DNA of 64,000 bases from JBAXTE01 sp964653595. Lineage in GTDB: Bacteria; Bacteroidota; Bacteroidia; Bacteroidales; WCHB1-69. The position numbers and the translations under genes are program-made. A model generated the notes under the pieces. That model searched no databases. It was not told the DNA's origin and worked only from the letters and a program-made list of their open reading frames with translations. Shown here in pieces: positions 51,701 to 61,233 of the stretch. Every line of letters begins with the position of its first letter. The stretch's first letter is position 1. The stretch covers positions 1 to 64,000 of the forward strand of contig CAZZHH010000006.1 of NCBI GenBank assembly GCA_964653595.1. Reading direction: 5' to 3'.

Positions 51701-53311
51701 GATCCATATAGCAAGGTAGACATCAACAAAACACCTACTCGTGAGTTGTTAGCGATGGTTTCTGAGGGCAATTATCTCACTTCAACGCATCCTTCCCAAG
51801 ATTCTATTTCATTCTCTGCAACCAAAGCTACTTACAACCTAAAAGAGTATGTAATACACACCGAGGGGGTACGTTTTATCAAAGTGGCAGATGCAGCAGT
51901 GTTTCCATACGATGGGAAAGTGAAAATTTATAAAAAGGCAGAAATTGAAACACTTTATAATAGCAAGATACTAGCCAATGTGACCACAAAATATCACGAA
52001 TTTATCGATGCTACTACCTTGATTGGTGGGAAAAACTGGTATACAGCTAAGGGATCGTATATTTATATCGATGAAGAAGACAAAAAGCAAAATATTTTGT
52101 TTGACACCATTCTGGTAGACAAAAATTATACAACCTTAGCTGCTGGGAAAATTGAAAAAGAGGCTGGTTATACATTAAGTCCTAATTTCAACTTTTTTGG
52201 GAATGTAAAATTAGTTGCAGAAAATGAGTTTTTAAACTTTGATGGAGCCACATCGCTCATTCAAGGGTGTGATACAACCCCAAGAACTCCCCTCCGTTTT
52301 AAAGCAGACATCAATCCTAGAGAAATTTTAATCCCTGCCAACGAAAACAGTAAGGACATTAATAACAAGCGAATAGCAAATGCCATCGTTGCAACACCCG
52401 AAGGAAGGATGTATAGCGCGTTTGCAACTTCAAAAGAGAGTATCAACGACCCAGAAGTTGTCTCCGCATATGGATTTCTTACCTTTAACAAGGAGATGGA
52501 TTCGTACATAATAACTTCTGCCGAAAAAATTGCAGACACAACCTCTCAGGGGAATATAATCTTGTTGAATAAAAAAACATGTGTGGCTACAGGACTAGGT
52601 CAAATCAATCTTGGTGCTAAGTTAGGAGCTATTGATATGTTCACGTATGGAAAAATCCAAAGTTTTTTAACCATCGACTCAACTACAATAGATCTAGCTG
52701 CAACAATAAACTTTCATTTTAGTGAAGATCTTCTGAAAATCATGAGCGATTACATTGAGGGTTCTACAAACTTGGAAGGAATCGACGTAGTAGATAACGA
52801 AAGGTATCATCAAACAATTCTTCAAATTTTAGGCAACAAAGAGGGTTCAAAAGAGATTGCAGAGCTAAAAAAAGAGATGCGATTTAAAAAAATTCCTACA
52901 AAACTGCTCAACACATTCTTGTTGTCGGATATTAAATTTAAATGGAATTCCGAACAAAAGTCGTTTATTTCGTACGGAGATATTGGAGTTGCTTTGTTAG
53001 GGAAAAATCAGGTAAACCGATTTGTGCCAGGAATTATCCAAATAAAAAAGGGTAGATCAAGAGACGATTTAAACATGTACTTTAAAATAGACGAAACCGA
53101 GTTTTTCTTTCAATATAAATCAAATACAATGACCATTTACTCTACAGATAAAGATTTTATGTCGAAAATGACCTTGATGAAAGGCGACGATAGGAGGACA
53201 AAAAGCGATAAAGGTAAACCTAGCTTTGAATATCGTCCAGGGAATAAATCTATTCTGGTAAAATTTAAAAAGACCATTGGCATTGCAGAGGAAGTAAACT
53301 CAGAAGATTAA
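48797..53311 (+). CDS. 1504-aa exported protein of unknown function, beta-rich
   Basis: An N-terminal signal peptide (VVIVIIFVCFSGSTVAQ) indicates export. The first 250 residues are mostly helical and charged. The middle and C-terminal parts are long series of short beta strands with patterns such as FEGGVQMRGAKFLGS, LIGNVEITPSGALAAGQIDF and GKVKIYKKAEIETLYN, loosely like OstA/LptA-type or beta-helix repeats. There is no T9SS sorting domain at the C-terminus, which ends in FRKTIGIAEEVNSED-like charged sequence. I do not recognise a characterised family. It starts 24 nt after prmA. An outer-membrane or periplasmic scaffold role is a guess. Confidence 0.8.
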   Translation: MKHFSSFWSSMVVIVIIFVCFSGSTVAQSIKTLSSDETKTVLEIKEIYKNTPKENKEKAEKLIKAFELYWISASISLPEKENFINMANLMIGKKMYAFPYLESFIYAYMAFTETNPSDIEMKSWSKGLVHMMDKNKSKFNNFLDDYSDFFKTGMIYTGNQVQWYVQTDSYKIDFDTIPKIVFAKGTLIGKAYNDSVVLLNTEVTFYPSSSIAYTKGGRVTWERAGFDPKKVYADVPKSTILLRKPNIEADSVLYTNTEFFSKPLKGKFEDKATLNSSEEKATFPRFKSYDKRITLSNYFENVDFEGGVQMRGAKFLGSGDENQDAQLVFKRNGKRFLTIGTQEMVLKKGLISSNIARVFIFIDKDTISHPAINFRYDDAKKEVMLVRLSEGLSRGPFYNTYHKIDMYFEALYWKTDENFFDFKMLPGPGVETTAIFESEDYFDQDRLKEIKGYNDVNPLYKVNKFFKDRNEDTAPLNQLVDYMKYSKDDVKSFIMQISILGFVEYDIDKEIIKTKPKLRNFVLAEAKKRDYDIIQFSSSVKSKENARLSLLNYDLQIHGVGVITLSDSQIVNIFPYKGEVLLKKNRDFEFSGKIEAGLFDFFAKKCEFNYEKFNLDLTVIDSVTFLVEDKNGIQNREGEFPLVKVKSVIEDIKGVIEIDEPNNKSGTKSTPRYPIFTSTTPGNVYYNKPFIHNGVYNKEKFYFRVNPFKIDKLDDFATDSIEFNGYLVSAEIFEDIVKPLKVRPDFSLGFIHTTSENGMLAYGGKGTFINKLDLSNQGLKGFGTIHYITSVGTTNNCLFFPDSSNATLDTYIVNEQEAGTQYPSVTGTNVYMHWEPYKDRMLVFSQDKPLNILKESKLIGNVEITPSGALAAGQIDFDKAQLNSEKFHLKHHEIQSDTTTFKLKSYDFDDFALKTTNHKGHIDFSTRKGHFSSNGSKANVEFPINQYKTSCKEFDWMMDKDEIAVVYEDPYSKVDINKTPTRELLAMVSEGNYLTSTHPSQDSISFSATKATYNLKEYVIHTEGVRFIKVADAAVFPYDGKVKIYKKAEIETLYNSKILANVTTKYHEFIDATTLIGGKNWYTAKGSYIYIDEEDKKQNILFDTILVDKNYTTLAAGKIEKEAGYTLSPNFNFFGNVKLVAENEFLNFDGATSLIQGCDTTPRTPLRFKADINPREILIPANENSKDINNKRIANAIVATPEGRMYSAFATSKESINDPEVVSAYGFLTFNKEMDSYIITSAEKIADTTSQGNIILLNKKTCVATGLGQINLGAKLGAIDMFTYGKIQSFLTIDSTTIDLAATINFHFSEDLLKIMSDYIEGSTNLEGIDVVDNERYHQTILQILGNKEGSKEIAELKKEMRFKKIPTKLLNTFLLSDIKFKWNSEQKSFISYGDIGVALLGKNQVNRFVPGIIQIKKGRSRDDLNMYFKIDETEFFFQYKSNTMTIYSTDKDFMSKMTLMKGDDRRTKSDKGKPSFEYRPGNKSILVKFKKTIGIAEEVNSED

Positions 53312-53355
53312 TAAAAAAAGGATCTTGTATTAACATTATATTCTAAAATATTTAG

Positions 53356-53363
53356 TAAATTTG
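53356..53363 (+). promoter_or_regulatory. possible -7 box (TAAATTTG) for the 189-aa lipoprotein gene
   Basis: TAAATTTG fits TAnnTTTG, 28 nt before the ATG, in an otherwise AT-rich gap. Confidence 0.4.
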
Positions 53364-53391
53364 CTATTAGTATTCACTTAAAAAATAATAT

Positions 53392-53961
53392 ATGAAATTA
53401 AGAAAAATGTCCATCTTTGCCATCGTGATCGTGGCTACCTATTTGCTATCAAGTTGTCTTACCTGTGAAACAAAGAATTACACCTTTGAATTAAACAATA
53501 CTGGTGGTGGAAAATTAACGATCCGCTTTAACAACATCATGTCTAAAAAAGACAAAGAAGAGCTTTCTAAAGAGGAAGAAATCTCAGCAGATTTTGCTGA
53601 ACTATCTGAAAAATACATTGCAGGCACAGAAATGGAAAAATCATTTCCAGATGCCAAAGTCGTTGAGAAAAAATTGTTCGAGGAAAATGGGAAATTAAAT
53701 GGTATTATTGTCTTTGAGTTCACAAAAATTGGCAATGTGAAATTGTACCAATACGATAAAAACTCCCCTTATCAATACTATTTATCTTCTCTCTCTTCCG
53801 AAACATTTAGCAGTACCAATGGAGTTCAAGCTCCCGATTATCTTCCTGTAGTTTCATGGGATAAATCTTTAAAAAAATTAACCCTTTCTACAAAAGTGCA
53901 AGATGCCGATGCAGAAACAACTACAAGTCTTCTTGCCAATTGGAATAAAAGCAAAAAGTAA
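53392..53961 (+). CDS. hypothetical lipoprotein, 189 aa
   Basis: A lipoprotein signal (MSIFAIVIVATYLLSSC) with Cys about residue 22 is followed by LTCETKNYTFEL. The mature protein alternates beta strands (GGKLTIRFNNIMS) with a charged helix (KKDKEELSKEEEISADFAELSEKY). It may be an outer-membrane or periplasmic lipoprotein. I know no named domain for it. It lies 80 nt after the 1504-aa gene, has its own candidate promoter, and is closed by a strong terminator. Confidence 0.78.
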   Translation: MKLRKMSIFAIVIVATYLLSSCLTCETKNYTFELNNTGGGKLTIRFNNIMSKKDKEELSKEEEISADFAELSEKYIAGTEMEKSFPDAKVVEKKLFEENGKLNGIIVFEFTKIGNVKLYQYDKNSPYQYYLSSLSSETFSSTNGVQAPDYLPVVSWDKSLKKLTLSTKVQDADAETTTSLLANWNKSKK

Positions 53962-53974
53962 ACGTGTTTTATAG

Positions 53975-54019
53975 AAAAAAAAGAGCATTTAAATTGTGAA
54001 ATTTAAATGCTCTTTTTTT
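53975..54019. terminator. bidirectional terminator between the 189-aa lipoprotein and deoC
   Basis: An A-tract, GAGCATTTAAATT, a GTG-containing loop, AATTTAAATGCTC and a T-tract. The perfect stem can end transcripts converging from both sides. Confidence 0.93.
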
Positions 54020-54089
54020 ATAAATTTTACGACAAGAATAGGGCAACCTAATCTATTTGGACTTTAATTTTTAAAGGCAAAGAGGACTT

Positions 54090-54965
54090 TTAATATCCAA
54101 AGTCATTAGTTTGATTTTGAGAAGTTTTATCTAAAAGCTTTTCTACAATTTTATCCGCTAACCTACTAGCGCCGAACCTTAGCCATTGATTATTCATCCA
54201 TTTATCGCCTAATATGTTCTCAACAAGTTTTAAGTAATTTAAAGAATCTTCAGCGGTAGCAATTCCGCCAGCAGGTTTAATACCGACCATTTTTCCGGTA
54301 GAGTTATAATGGGCTTTAATTGCTTCGAGCATAACCAGCATCGACTCAGGAGTAGCATTTACGGGAATCTTGCCGGTGGAAGTCTTAATAAAATCGGCTC
54401 CAGCTTGCATTGCAATTTCACTTGCTCTGTATATATTCTCTGGATTTTGTAGCTCTCCTGTTTCAAGTATTACCTTTAAGATGGCGCTACCACAAGCTTC
54501 TTTAATCGCTACAATTTCATTATAAACAGTTTGATAATCTCCTTCTAAGAAAACTCCACGAGATATTACCATGTCGATATCATCAGCGCCTTGAGCAACC
54601 GCATATTTCACCTCAGCAATTTTCACTTCTATAGGCGATTGTCCTGAAGGAAACGCACCAGCCACCGAAGCAACTCTCACTCCGGTTCCTTCCAAAGCTT
54701 TTTTGGCCGTAGAGACAAAGACAGGATAAACACACACTGCAGCAGTGTTTGGAATCAGATGGTTGACTTTTGAGAATTGAGCTTTTTCGCATAAATCTTT
54801 CACTTTTTGATGCGTATCATTTCCCTCCAACGTTGTTAGATCAATTACATTTAATGCCAATCGGTAAGCATCTTTATAATTCATAGATTTAAAAGGCTTA
54901 CTATAAATAGTTAATAACTTAGAGTTGATTTCGTCTTTAGAAAAAGTTCTATTTGATAAATTCAT
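54090..54965 (-). CDS. deoC: deoxyribose-phosphate aldolase
   Basis: A 291-aa TIM-barrel class I aldolase that cleaves 2-deoxyribose 5-phosphate to acetaldehyde and glyceraldehyde 3-phosphate in deoxynucleoside catabolism. The Schiff-base lysine is Lys194 in DFIKTSTGK, with the second active-site Lys later in VGIKPAGGI. The N-terminal acidic DDIDMVIS motif is present. The length fits the longer DeoC subgroup found in Bacteroidota. It lies 30 nt downstream of the PorU-type gene on the same strand but is functionally unrelated. The product feeds glycolysis via tpiA. Confidence 0.93.
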   Translation of the reverse strand: MNLSNRTFSKDEINSKLLTIYSKPFKSMNYKDAYRLALNVIDLTTLEGNDTHQKVKDLCEKAQFSKVNHLIPNTAAVCVYPVFVSTAKKALEGTGVRVASVAGAFPSGQSPIEVKIAEVKYAVAQGADDIDMVISRGVFLEGDYQTVYNEIVAIKEACGSAILKVILETGELQNPENIYRASEIAMQAGADFIKTSTGKIPVNATPESMLVMLEAIKAHYNSTGKMVGIKPAGGIATAEDSLNYLKLVENILGDKWMNNQWLRFGASRLADKIVEKLLDKTSQNQTNDFGY

Positions 54966-54995
54966 ATTTAATATTTTTTGGATTAATGATTATAA

Positions 54996-57900
54996 TTAAC
55001 GGATCAAGCACATTTTTCCGAATTCTTTGGTAAAATATTTAGTTGCTCCTGATTCCATTTTTTCAATTTTTTCACCTTTGATATTGGTTACAATTCGGTA
55101 GAGATAAATCCCATTTGCGAGCTGGTCGCCAAACTGATCTTTTCCATCCCAAGCATAATCGGTAATATTTCTACCAATATGTATTGATCCTAATTCGTTT
55201 AAATCAATTTCTCTTACTAATTTCCCCGAAATAGTCATAATTTGAATTTTAAAAAAAGTAGGCAATTCAGAACCTGTAAGCGTAAAAACAAACCGAGTTG
55301 AAGTAGAAAATGGATTTGGCCAGTTCATGACATCCGTAATGGTTGATTTGTTCATCACTTCAAAAGCGATGGTATATTTATTCACCCCCGATAAGTTATT
55401 CGATTTATCCATTGCTTCAATTTCGAGTTTATATACTCCATCGTCGAGGAAGTTTGCATTATAAAGAATATGGCATTTATTATTGGCGGTAGCTGGGATA
55501 AACTGTAGTATTTGTAGGCCATTACTTATAAAAGGAACTAGAACAAAATCGGTATCTTTAGGTGTTTTGATGCGGACTCGGAATTGAGTAGTGTCGGAAA
55601 GTGAATTCAACAACAGAAATTTATTTTCATCTTTCAAGGTAATTTGAATGGTTGGCTTTGCCGAAACTAAATCTCCGTTCATAATTCTCACACCATCGAA
55701 GGTAACATCTAACATAGGGTTGATGTTATCGCCTGAAACAGTAAAATTAATCTCGGCTATGTTGTTGAAATGGGTTTGCTCAGGCTGATCAAAGTTTGGA
55801 TTAAACTCTACCTGAAGTGTATTCATACCTTGAAGTCCAATGGTGGAAGCCGAAATAGAATCTACTAAAACATCCCCTGCAGGATGAGGTCTGAGCCTTT
55901 TAATCTTAGTCCATACAGGCTGATTATTTTTAACAATTCGATACGAAACCAGAAGACTATCCATTCCCATAGTACTAATATTTCTAGTGGCAATGGCAAA
56001 ACGGATAGAATCACCCTCTTGTACAGTAGAGTTATAGAAAGAAAAATAAGACTGAGGATCGATTGCAGTTTCGGGAGCAGGTTGATAAATTACATGCCAG
56101 CTTTTAAGTTGAACAGGAGTATTATTTGTTATATCTTTTGAGAAAAGTTTTAGCTTTAAGTATGGATATTGAGCAGCATCCACCATACTTTGCAAATTGA
56201 AGATGTCAGGAGAAGACACATTATAAGTGCCAATTTGAGACTCTACGCCTTGTTCGGTCACGCCAACTATTTGAAAAGATACGGTGTCGGCTGGTTCCAT
56301 GTGGGTAATTCGCCAATGTGCCGATCCCCAACTAATAGCAGGACCTATGAGCTCCGAAGTGATTAAACCCTCATCCCAATTTGTTCTGTACTCTTTTGAA
56401 ATACTGATTACCTCGGTTGGGTTATTAGCTACTCTCTCAACTACTGTATCTCCGGGGTTTGACAAACTAATGCCTTTTTTTCCAAAAATAAGATACGGAT
56501 TGAGTCCCGGTAATGAGCGAATAACCGTACTTCCAAAAGACTCAAATGCTGTCTTTAAATGTTCACTAAAAAGGGGAGCATTATTATTTTTTAAGCTCAT
56601 TGCCAGCACATAATATCCATTCGGAATGGAGTCGATAAAAGTGGCTAGTTTCTCTCTGGAAATGGAATCGGAAGTTAAAAAATCAAAAGCTGGCACTTCA
56701 TACTCCCTACACTTTATTTGTCCCATTAATCCTGAATTGTCGAGGGTAAATCTCCGGGTAGAATCTACATTGTCCCATGGAACGCCAGATATAGGATTGA
56801 TTACCACCATTTTAAAACCATTGCCAGTATTTTGCAAACAAGTCCATTGATCCAACACAGAGCCATTTATTTTATACCAGATCTCTGTCCAAGGAATACC
56901 ATAACCAAAGAATCCTGTCTGTGCTTTTAATGACTTTACATCTTGAATAAATTCAAATTTTCTCAGAGGTCTGTTATAATTAACCAGTTGATAATTATTG
57001 TTTTTAAATTGAAAGAAATGCGCTTGTCCCCATCCTCTTTTTCCTTGAATATATTGAAAAGAGCTCTCTCTCCAATTAGTATCTCCGGTTTTAGCAACAT
57101 GCCAATAATAAACCACACTGTCTGTCAATTGAAAGGGAACATTCCATTCTAAAATACCTCCTTGTGAGGATATGTTTGTAGTGTGTTTTTGAGGAGAATT
57201 AAAAAGATCGGTAGTGTCAATTTCGATGGTAAATGAAGAGTTTGGCAAAAATAGAGATCCCGTTGAAGCAGTCAAAGTAACTTTATTAGTGTCGATAACA
57301 GCATATTTTGGAGGATATACAGGAATTACATCGCTAGATATAATTTTAAAAGAAACGGTAGTGCTATTGTTTGTTTCGGACATCTCATTAACTTCGTTGT
57401 TATCATCCAAATTGACAAACAACTGATTGGTTCCTACTCCATTAATTCTATTGACAGGTACTTTTATGGTTATAGAGTCTAAATTTAGCGGTGCTTTTGT
57501 ATAGATAAATTTCTCTTCCATACTATTGTTTGGTAGCGTTCTTTTAACACGCACAATAATGCTATCATTAATAGCTCTTCCAATATTTTGTAATTGAATA
57601 CGAATGGCAATACTATCATACTCCGTAGTTATGACAGATGGATTAAAAGAGATATTGGAAGGGTTGATCACATAGTCTGGTTTTTGGAATGAATTTAGCA
57701 CCACCGCTGGATCGCCATGATAGGTTAAATCCATACATGTCTCTTTTAAATGACTTTGAGTTGCAAAACTATTTATCGTTTGCTGAATATTGTAGCCAAT
57801 ACTTTTCCCATAATGTATTTGACCAAAATTTTCATAAAATCTATTGGTAAATTGGTACAAATACCCGTCTTTTGCACTGCTTACGGAAGCCATATATGCG

Positions 57901-60026
57901 ATGGTTCCTTTATTGGCAATCAACACAAATTGTTCGCTACTACTCCCTCGATCGTTTCCAACACCCGTAGTATACAAATCGCCAGCATAACATGAGAGTC
58001 CCAAAAGCATAGGGTATTTTTGAGAGTTGTTATACTCTTCTGGATTATCGATACTTATGTCGAATCCAATACCTGCAGCATGACCAAAAAATGTCATCAA
58101 CGAAACTCCATTGTTGATAATTGCCTTTAAAGAATCCGATTGATTGATCTGTATTGGCTCGGTGGTTGTTTTTTCGTATGTACGCACATATCCACCAAAA
58201 AGAGTATCTTCAACAGTATTTTTAAATTCGTTTAAAAAGTTTAAGAGAGTAGTGTGTAAACTACCTGTACCTCCTGCAAAATGAAGTACATTTTTCATCC
58301 ATGGTTGTGGTGTTTGCATAGCCAATTCGTATTCTTTAACCTTGTTAAGGTATAAAATTACATGATCAGGCACTTTTGCACTCAATCTGCCTGTAGGAAT
58401 TGCCAAAGAGTAGTCGGAAGGATTAAGTAAGCCTGCAGTAAATGAGTTATCAGATGGCGGCACTCCAAAAGTAGGAACTAATGTATTGTTGTAGAAATAC
58501 CCATTTTTTCGATACATAGGCATCGAGTTTGAGTTTTCGGCAGAGCGGTAGGATTTTCCAACAAGAAAAAGATTTTTAGGGATCTGATGAAAGTTCACTA
58601 TTGCGAATCGTGAAAAATTTCGAATTGCTAATGGATTTTTTCTGATACCATAAGCAAATTGATCATATAATTCGTCAATATCTGCAATTATTGGTTTATA
58701 CAAAACTGGATACCCAAAATTTTCTCGATAGTTTTTATACAACTCTGCTTCAGCCCTCAACGACTTATGGGTAACAATCAAATAATCGCTACTAATGTAT
58801 GGTTCTATGCCAAAATTTGTAAATATACCTGTCCCATTAACCGGAGTCAGTTGATTTATCTTTCCTGTTTTTTGATCCGAAGTTAAATACATCTCTTTTG
58901 TAGAAGAGAGATTATTTACTAAACACGTAAATTGATTTCCAACACGAAGTGGTGTGATACGAATATTGTTTGTAAGATCGTAGTAAAAAGCAGTATCTCC
59001 TGCATTAGAGGCTAAGGTTGTAGAATTTATCTTTAACACAGCTTTGGGTAGTGCTCCAAACACGGGAAGAGACATCTTGTATACCGAGGTATTTTCTAAT
59101 GTTAACGTGTGAGGATAGATGAGTTTAATGTAAGATATGGATTGATAATTTGTTTGTCCGTTTACCACCTCTACCGATCGGAAATTAATTGGAGTGGTAG
59201 CTGCTCCAAGCAATGCACTGGACACTTGCACCGAAGTTCGAATATTTGGATATCCTACATAAATAGTGTCAAAAGATACCCCTGGAAACTGAATTTGCAG
59301 ATGATGAAAACGATTTGCTCCCGAGCGTCCTTGGGCACAAATTTCGATACTTGTTTGTGGCCCTCCGGCAAAAGCATTAGAGGTAGGCATGTTTTCAGTA
59401 TAATTCCAACCCACATTAAAAGCACCACTAGTCCACCCCTCGCCAGGTGAATACTCCGTTTTTCCCACCCCCTCATCATCCAAATAACCTAAGTAGTAGT
59501 TGGAAAAATAATGAGTTTGTGAATGTTTTAAAAAATAGGGAACTTCGGAGTAAGAAGAGAAATTGGTTCCATTTTCGATGGTCAATCGTTTATTGTTGGT
59601 GAGATTATTAAACGTAAGATAATACGAAGCTGTATCATTAAACAAGCTGTAATAAGGATTAGGCTGATCGGATGAATCTGCGTACAAACGAGTGTCAAAC
59701 CAGCCATCGTTTTTGCGTCCGAAAAACTCAATATAATCACCAGGATCAAGGCTCCCATCAGCTTCCCCTTTAATGTAAAGTGCAACCTCAACACCTCTAC
59801 CAAACAGCTGAAATCTCTTAGGGTTGACATCCGATACAGATAATCCTACATTAGAAAACGCTTGAGAAAGTGCATTGTAATCAATTCTATAGACACTATC
59901 TTGCCATACATCAATTCTAAAATATCTCTGTGTATAGTTTATCCATTCATTACCAATTGTTTGCGCACTTGTTCTTACAACAAAACCAAAAGTGAGAAGA
60001 AAAATAAATTTTAAACAGTTCTTCAT
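54996..60026 (-). CDS. porU: T9SS sortase of the PorU (PorU2-type) family
   Basis: 1676 aa. The signal peptide (FIFLLTFGFVVRTSAQ) is followed by an N-terminal beta domain and a peptidase family C25 (gingipain-like) domain from about residue 400 to 780. The catalytic pair is His649 in FFGHAAG and Cys679 in GLSCYAGD, about 30 residues apart as in gingipains. Downstream are CARDB/Ig-like beta modules and a FlgD-type module near the C-terminus (MNWPNPFSTSTRF ... AWDGKDQFGDQLANGIYLYRI). PorU cleaves T9SS sorting domains from cargo and attaches them to the cell surface. It is longer than Porphyromonas gingivalis PorU, fitting the PorU2 type. The PorV-like gene lies 11 nt upstream. Confidence 0.9.
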   Translation of the reverse strand: MKNCLKFIFLLTFGFVVRTSAQTIGNEWINYTQRYFRIDVWQDSVYRIDYNALSQAFSNVGLSVSDVNPKRFQLFGRGVEVALYIKGEADGSLDPGDYIEFFGRKNDGWFDTRLYADSSDQPNPYYSLFNDTASYYLTFNNLTNNKRLTIENGTNFSSYSEVPYFLKHSQTHYFSNYYLGYLDDEGVGKTEYSPGEGWTSGAFNVGWNYTENMPTSNAFAGGPQTSIEICAQGRSGANRFHHLQIQFPGVSFDTIYVGYPNIRTSVQVSSALLGAATTPINFRSVEVVNGQTNYQSISYIKLIYPHTLTLENTSVYKMSLPVFGALPKAVLKINSTTLASNAGDTAFYYDLTNNIRITPLRVGNQFTCLVNNLSSTKEMYLTSDQKTGKINQLTPVNGTGIFTNFGIEPYISSDYLIVTHKSLRAEAELYKNYRENFGYPVLYKPIIADIDELYDQFAYGIRKNPLAIRNFSRFAIVNFHQIPKNLFLVGKSYRSAENSNSMPMYRKNGYFYNNTLVPTFGVPPSDNSFTAGLLNPSDYSLAIPTGRLSAKVPDHVILYLNKVKEYELAMQTPQPWMKNVLHFAGGTGSLHTTLLNFLNEFKNTVEDTLFGGYVRTYEKTTTEPIQINQSDSLKAIINNGVSLMTFFGHAAGIGFDISIDNPEEYNNSQKYPMLLGLSCYAGDLYTTGVGNDRGSSSEQFVLIANKGTIAYMASVSSAKDGYLYQFTNRFYENFGQIHYGKSIGYNIQQTINSFATQSHLKETCMDLTYHGDPAVVLNSFQKPDYVINPSNISFNPSVITTEYDSIAIRIQLQNIGRAINDSIIVRVKRTLPNNSMEEKFIYTKAPLNLDSITIKVPVNRINGVGTNQLFVNLDDNNEVNEMSETNNSTTVSFKIISSDVIPVYPPKYAVIDTNKVTLTASTGSLFLPNSSFTIEIDTTDLFNSPQKHTTNISSQGGILEWNVPFQLTDSVVYYWHVAKTGDTNWRESSFQYIQGKRGWGQAHFFQFKNNNYQLVNYNRPLRKFEFIQDVKSLKAQTGFFGYGIPWTEIWYKINGSVLDQWTCLQNTGNGFKMVVINPISGVPWDNVDSTRRFTLDNSGLMGQIKCREYEVPAFDFLTSDSISREKLATFIDSIPNGYYVLAMSLKNNNAPLFSEHLKTAFESFGSTVIRSLPGLNPYLIFGKKGISLSNPGDTVVERVANNPTEVISISKEYRTNWDEGLITSELIGPAISWGSAHWRITHMEPADTVSFQIVGVTEQGVESQIGTYNVSSPDIFNLQSMVDAAQYPYLKLKLFSKDITNNTPVQLKSWHVIYQPAPETAIDPQSYFSFYNSTVQEGDSIRFAIATRNISTMGMDSLLVSYRIVKNNQPVWTKIKRLRPHPAGDVLVDSISASTIGLQGMNTLQVEFNPNFDQPEQTHFNNIAEINFTVSGDNINPMLDVTFDGVRIMNGDLVSAKPTIQITLKDENKFLLLNSLSDTTQFRVRIKTPKDTDFVLVPFISNGLQILQFIPATANNKCHILYNANFLDDGVYKLEIEAMDKSNNLSGVNKYTIAFEVMNKSTITDVMNWPNPFSTSTRFVFTLTGSELPTFFKIQIMTISGKLVREIDLNELGSIHIGRNITDYAWDGKDQFGDQLANGIYLYRIVTNIKGEKIEKMESGATKYFTKEFGKMCLIR

Positions 60027-60037
60027 ATAACTTTTCG

Positions 60038-61156
60038 TTAAGGACCAACATTTACTTTAGTAGATTGTTTTTTATTAATATTGAGCCGCAAGGAGAAAAT
60101 ATTCGAATAGAGCGCAATAGAGTTGTCTCCAATATCGCTCAAAGCATAGTCGATGGTGAGTACTTTTTTTACAACAACGCCAACACCAATATTAAATTGA
60201 CCGGTGAATGATTTTTGATTAACAAAATCGGATTCCTGTTGAATGTTTCCGAATCCGCCTCTTAAAAAAATTGTATTTAAATAACCCAATTCAATCCCAG
60301 CATGCGGATCAATGCTAAATGGATTGCTCTTAATCAAGGAATTTCTTTTTCCATCGGTAGTAATATCTAAATCGATGGCACCCATCACAGAAAACTTTTG
60401 GAAAAAAGTGAATGAGCGAGAAGCTCCAATAATTAATCGGGGCATAGTAAGTTCAAGTGTGTTGGATGGGATCTCATTATTTGTTCGCAAGAACACCTCT
60501 TTTGTAGCCTCGTCGAGTGTGGTATTCCAAGCATTAAAAGTAGTAGTTACATCTTTAGCAAAAGCACCAAATTTCCATTTCTTGTATGCATATTGGGCTC
60601 CAACATCGACACCAAAACCCCACGAATTTGAAAAATCGCCAATTACTCTTCTAATTATTTTAGCATTTCCCCCAAATTTAAAACCCTTCAATTTATTTAG
60701 CTCTCGTGCATAAGAAAAGACAATTCCATAATCAGCTGCAGAAAACTGGGAAATTTTGTTATAATCTATATTTCCTTGATTATCAATCAGCTGAGTAGTA
60801 TTGGGAATATTGTCAACTCCAAAGCGAATGATGGAGAGTGCTCCTGCTGATTTTTCATCAAACTTAAATGCAATAGAACCATAATCATATTTGGCAATTC
60901 CAGCAAAATACTCTGCATGCATCAAGGAAATTTGTCTGTCGCTATTCATAGACAGTAACCCAGCAGGATTCCAATACCCAGCAGTACCATCGTCCACAAA
61001 AGAGACTTGTGTATTTGACATAGCCAAACCTCTGGCACCCACACCAATATTCATAAACTCGTTGCTATATTTGGTCTGAGCAAAAGTATTATACGATGCA
61101 AAAATGGCAATAATAGCAAACAGTATTCTGAATTTTAATTTTTGAAAATCAATCAT
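60038..61156 (-). CDS. porV: PorV/PorQ-family T9SS outer-membrane beta-barrel protein
   Basis: 372 aa with a signal peptide (FRILFAIIAIFASYNTFAQ) and a FadL-like beta-barrel. The N-terminal motif FMNIGVGARGLAMSNTQ followed by DGTAGYWNPAGL is the mark of the PorV/PorQ family. Many amphipathic strands end in aromatic residues, for example GFGVDVGAQYAYKKWKFGAF. PorV is the shuttle and channel-plug protein that brings cargo to the PorU sortase in the attachment complex. The gene precedes the PorU-type gene by 11 nt, so the two form a unit. PorQ versus PorV assignment is less certain than family membership. A promoter box is visible at 61226. Confidence 0.85.
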   Translation of the reverse strand: MIDFQKLKFRILFAIIAIFASYNTFAQTKYSNEFMNIGVGARGLAMSNTQVSFVDDGTAGYWNPAGLLSMNSDRQISLMHAEYFAGIAKYDYGSIAFKFDEKSAGALSIIRFGVDNIPNTTQLIDNQGNIDYNKISQFSAADYGIVFSYARELNKLKGFKFGGNAKIIRRVIGDFSNSWGFGVDVGAQYAYKKWKFGAFAKDVTTTFNAWNTTLDEATKEVFLRTNNEIPSNTLELTMPRLIIGASRSFTFFQKFSVMGAIDLDITTDGKRNSLIKSNPFSIDPHAGIELGYLNTIFLRGGFGNIQQESDFVNQKSFTGQFNIGVGVVVKKVLTIDYALSDIGDNSIALYSNIFSLRLNINKKQSTKVNVGP

Positions 61157-61225
61157 GTTTATAATTTTTATCCAAGAGTAACGAGGAACTGTTTAATTTT
61201 AGTGTATCATGCCCAAAAAGTAGTA

Positions 61226-61233
61226 CAAAGATA
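61226..61233 (-). promoter_or_regulatory. -7 box (TATCTTTG) for the porV-porU unit
   Basis: The minus strand reads TATCTTTG, about 70 nt before the porV ATG. Confidence 0.5.
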
